Shown here: one piece after another, positions 62,855-64,000 of the stretch
How the letters are laid out: each line of letters starts with the position of its first letter
Numbering within the stretch: position 1 is the first letter of the stretch
NCBI RefSeq assembly: GCF_000473365.1
Contig: NZ_KI421517.1
Location: forward strand, 765,363-829,362
Length of the DNA stretch: 64,000 bases
Direction: 5' to 3'
From: Adhaeribacter aquaticus DSM 16391
GTDB taxonomy: Bacteria; Bacteroidota; Bacteroidia; Cytophagales; Hymenobacteraceae
The notes under the pieces: model-generated
Told to the model about the DNA's origin: nothing
Database searches by the model: none
Seen by the model: only the letters and a program-made list of their open reading frames with translations
Program-made: the position numbers and the translations under genes

Positions 62855-63628
62855 TTAATTGTGTTCGTATAAATTGGCTGTATCAGTCTGTGCTACATCC
62901 GTTAAAAAGCTGGCTATTTTAGTGATAGTATCTCCCAGATGCTTGGCTCCTTTTTCAGCAGTGGCTTTATATGGGTTACCGGCTCCCGTATCGTTTGTGG
63001 CTTTGGTCCATTGGCGGGGTGTCCAGGCCCATCCTTCCTGAATGGCTTTAAGCTTATTTTTATTGGTGCTTCCATCTCCCGCTTCCGATAACGGTAAAAC
63101 TAAATGGGGAGCGATATGCAACATGGCACTGGTTTCCATTTCGTCGGCATGATCGCCGGGAGCATCAAAATAGTTAGCCCGTGTTACTACTTTAAACCAA
63201 TTAATTTCAGCTATAAACATATCAGGAAAAAACCCTTGCAGCTCCCGAATCATTTGCCTGAAGTCATTACCTCCGTGCCCATTTAGCAATACCAGTTTTC
63301 GAATTCCTTGCACCAGTAGCGAATGCACCAGATCTTTCAATATTAGTAGCTGGGTGCTAGGGTTTATATTCAGGCAAAAAGGAATATCCAGCTGCCCGGT
63401 TTGCACCCCAAAAGGAATGGTGGGCATAATCATTACCTTGGCTCCGGTTTCCCAGGCAATCCGCCCAGCTTCGCTGGCGATAAAATCACATTGAATTACA
63501 TCGGTACAATAAGGCAAATGATAGTTATGGGCTTCAGTGGCTCCCCAAGGCAGTACCGCTACTTCGTATTTAACTTCTTTTATTGTTTTCCAGTTTGCTT
63601 CCGCAAGGATGTATGGTCTGGGGCTCAT
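62855..63628 (-). CDS. Creatininase family protein
   Basis: A 257-residue metal-dependent amidohydrolase of the creatininase fold: VAVLPWGATEAHNYHLPYCTDVIQCD (Glu, His and Asp ligands), LNGHGGNDFRQMIRELQG and DHADEMETSAMLHIAPHLV (His, Glu). Members hydrolyse creatinine, formamides or related amides; some are involved in flavin or folate pathways. It is the first gene of the minus-strand run with the GNAT and the aldo/keto reductase. Substrate unknown. The metal-binding residues appear complete. Confidence 0.92.
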   Translation of the reverse strand: MSPRPYILAEANWKTIKEVKYEVAVLPWGATEAHNYHLPYCTDVIQCDFIASEAGRIAWETGAKVMIMPTIPFGVQTGQLDIPFCLNINPSTQLLILKDLVHSLLVQGIRKLVLLNGHGGNDFRQMIRELQGFFPDMFIAEINWFKVVTRANYFDAPGDHADEMETSAMLHIAPHLVLPLSEAGDGSTNKNKLKAIQEGWAWTPRQWTKATNDTGAGNPYKATAEKGAKHLGDTITKIASFLTDVAQTDTANLYEHN

Positions 63629-64000
63629 AAGTTTCTGAATAAGAATTTTGGATAATATTACTTTCTGAACAATTATTTATACACTAAATATATTCTATTT
63701 AAGACAAATGCAGTTCTAAAGTTACCAGAGTAAAAAGAATCTCAATAACTTATACGACTCCAATATACAGGTTTCATGTTTTTCTACTAATCTTGTTATC
63801 CCATCCGTGGGCTGCCACTATAAGCTACATTTTCAACTGTTTTCAAAAAAAGATTTATAAGTAACTCAGCGTAAAAGTTTCATACAGGAATAGCTATAAA
63901 TTGTCGAACTTTAGACACTTCCAATAAAATACTTACTTACAACCGATTGCATAACTTTAATTGCTTAAATGCCTTTAGATAAACTTGGCAGATATAAAAG
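63629..64000. other. Right-edge intergenic DNA
   Basis: About 370 bp of AT-rich DNA upstream of the creatininase-family gene. It must contain that gene's promoter, but no open frame, repeat or RNA is recognisable, and the next gene is beyond the window. Confidence 0.45.

Overview
The window looks like chromosomal DNA of a Bacteroidota member, most plausibly a Cytophagales/Hymenobacteraceae-type environmental bacterium (an Adhaeribacter-like genus is my guess, not proven). Reasons: a SusC/SusD pair, a TonB receptor with a DUF4249 partner, many lipoproteins with Bacteroidota lipoboxes, low-to-moderate GC, AT-rich intergenic DNA with few Shine-Dalgarno sequences, and several Bacteroidota-specific families (EboE/EboF, DUF4249, PVC-type CxxCH cytochromes).

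Layout. 1-5.8 kb: start of a Tat-exported Gfo/Idh/MocA oxidoreductase running off the left edge, a YdeI/DUF1801 protein, an AraC regulator and an eboE-eboF pair. 5.8-8.3 kb: an outer-membrane transporter-like gene cut by a complete 1,209-bp IS3-family element (IS407-like, 4-bp TTTG duplication), then a TMEM220 protein. 8.6-13.3 kb: a sugar-dehydrogenase lipoprotein translationally coupled to a cytochrome c lipoprotein, an MFS transporter and a DUF1080 3-keto-disaccharide hydrolase. 13.7-27 kb: a giant ThuA/sugar dehydrogenase/PKD/cytochrome c protein, a GNAT, a TIM-barrel plus two Gfo/Idh/MocA genes, a divergent TIM-barrel plus PVC-type cytochrome operon, and apbE. 27-31 kb: a dispersed palindromic repeat, then a Tat-exported oxidoreductase, a Tat-exported AGE epimerase and an FGE-like protein. 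31-41 kb: TonB receptor/DUF4249, quinone oxidoreductase, DUF3817, aldo/keto reductase, GH20 hexosaminidase and a haloperoxidase-like PAP2 protein. 41-51 kb: an orphan LytTR regulator and two convergent FG-GAP/ASPIC-UnbV lipoprotein genes sharing a 2,084-bp nearly identical inverted repeat around a GH27 alpha-galactosidase. 51-60 kb: SusD, SusC, AGE epimerase and a sodium:solute symporter. 60-64 kb: an AraC regulator, aldo/keto reductase, GNAT and creatininase-family gene.

How the genes may work together. The recurring theme is oxidative sugar handling: Gfo/Idh/MocA dehydrogenases, sugar isomerase-like TIM barrels, a DUF1080 hydrolase, PQQ-type beta-propeller dehydrogenases and several c-type cytochromes, many with export signals. 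This fits a pathway in which glycosides are oxidised (for example to 3-keto sugars), cleaved and isomerised partly in the periplasm, with electrons passed to cytochromes. That pathway is inferred from families and neighbourhood only. The most striking structural observations are the large inverted repeat around the GH27 gene and the precisely reconstructable IS insertion.
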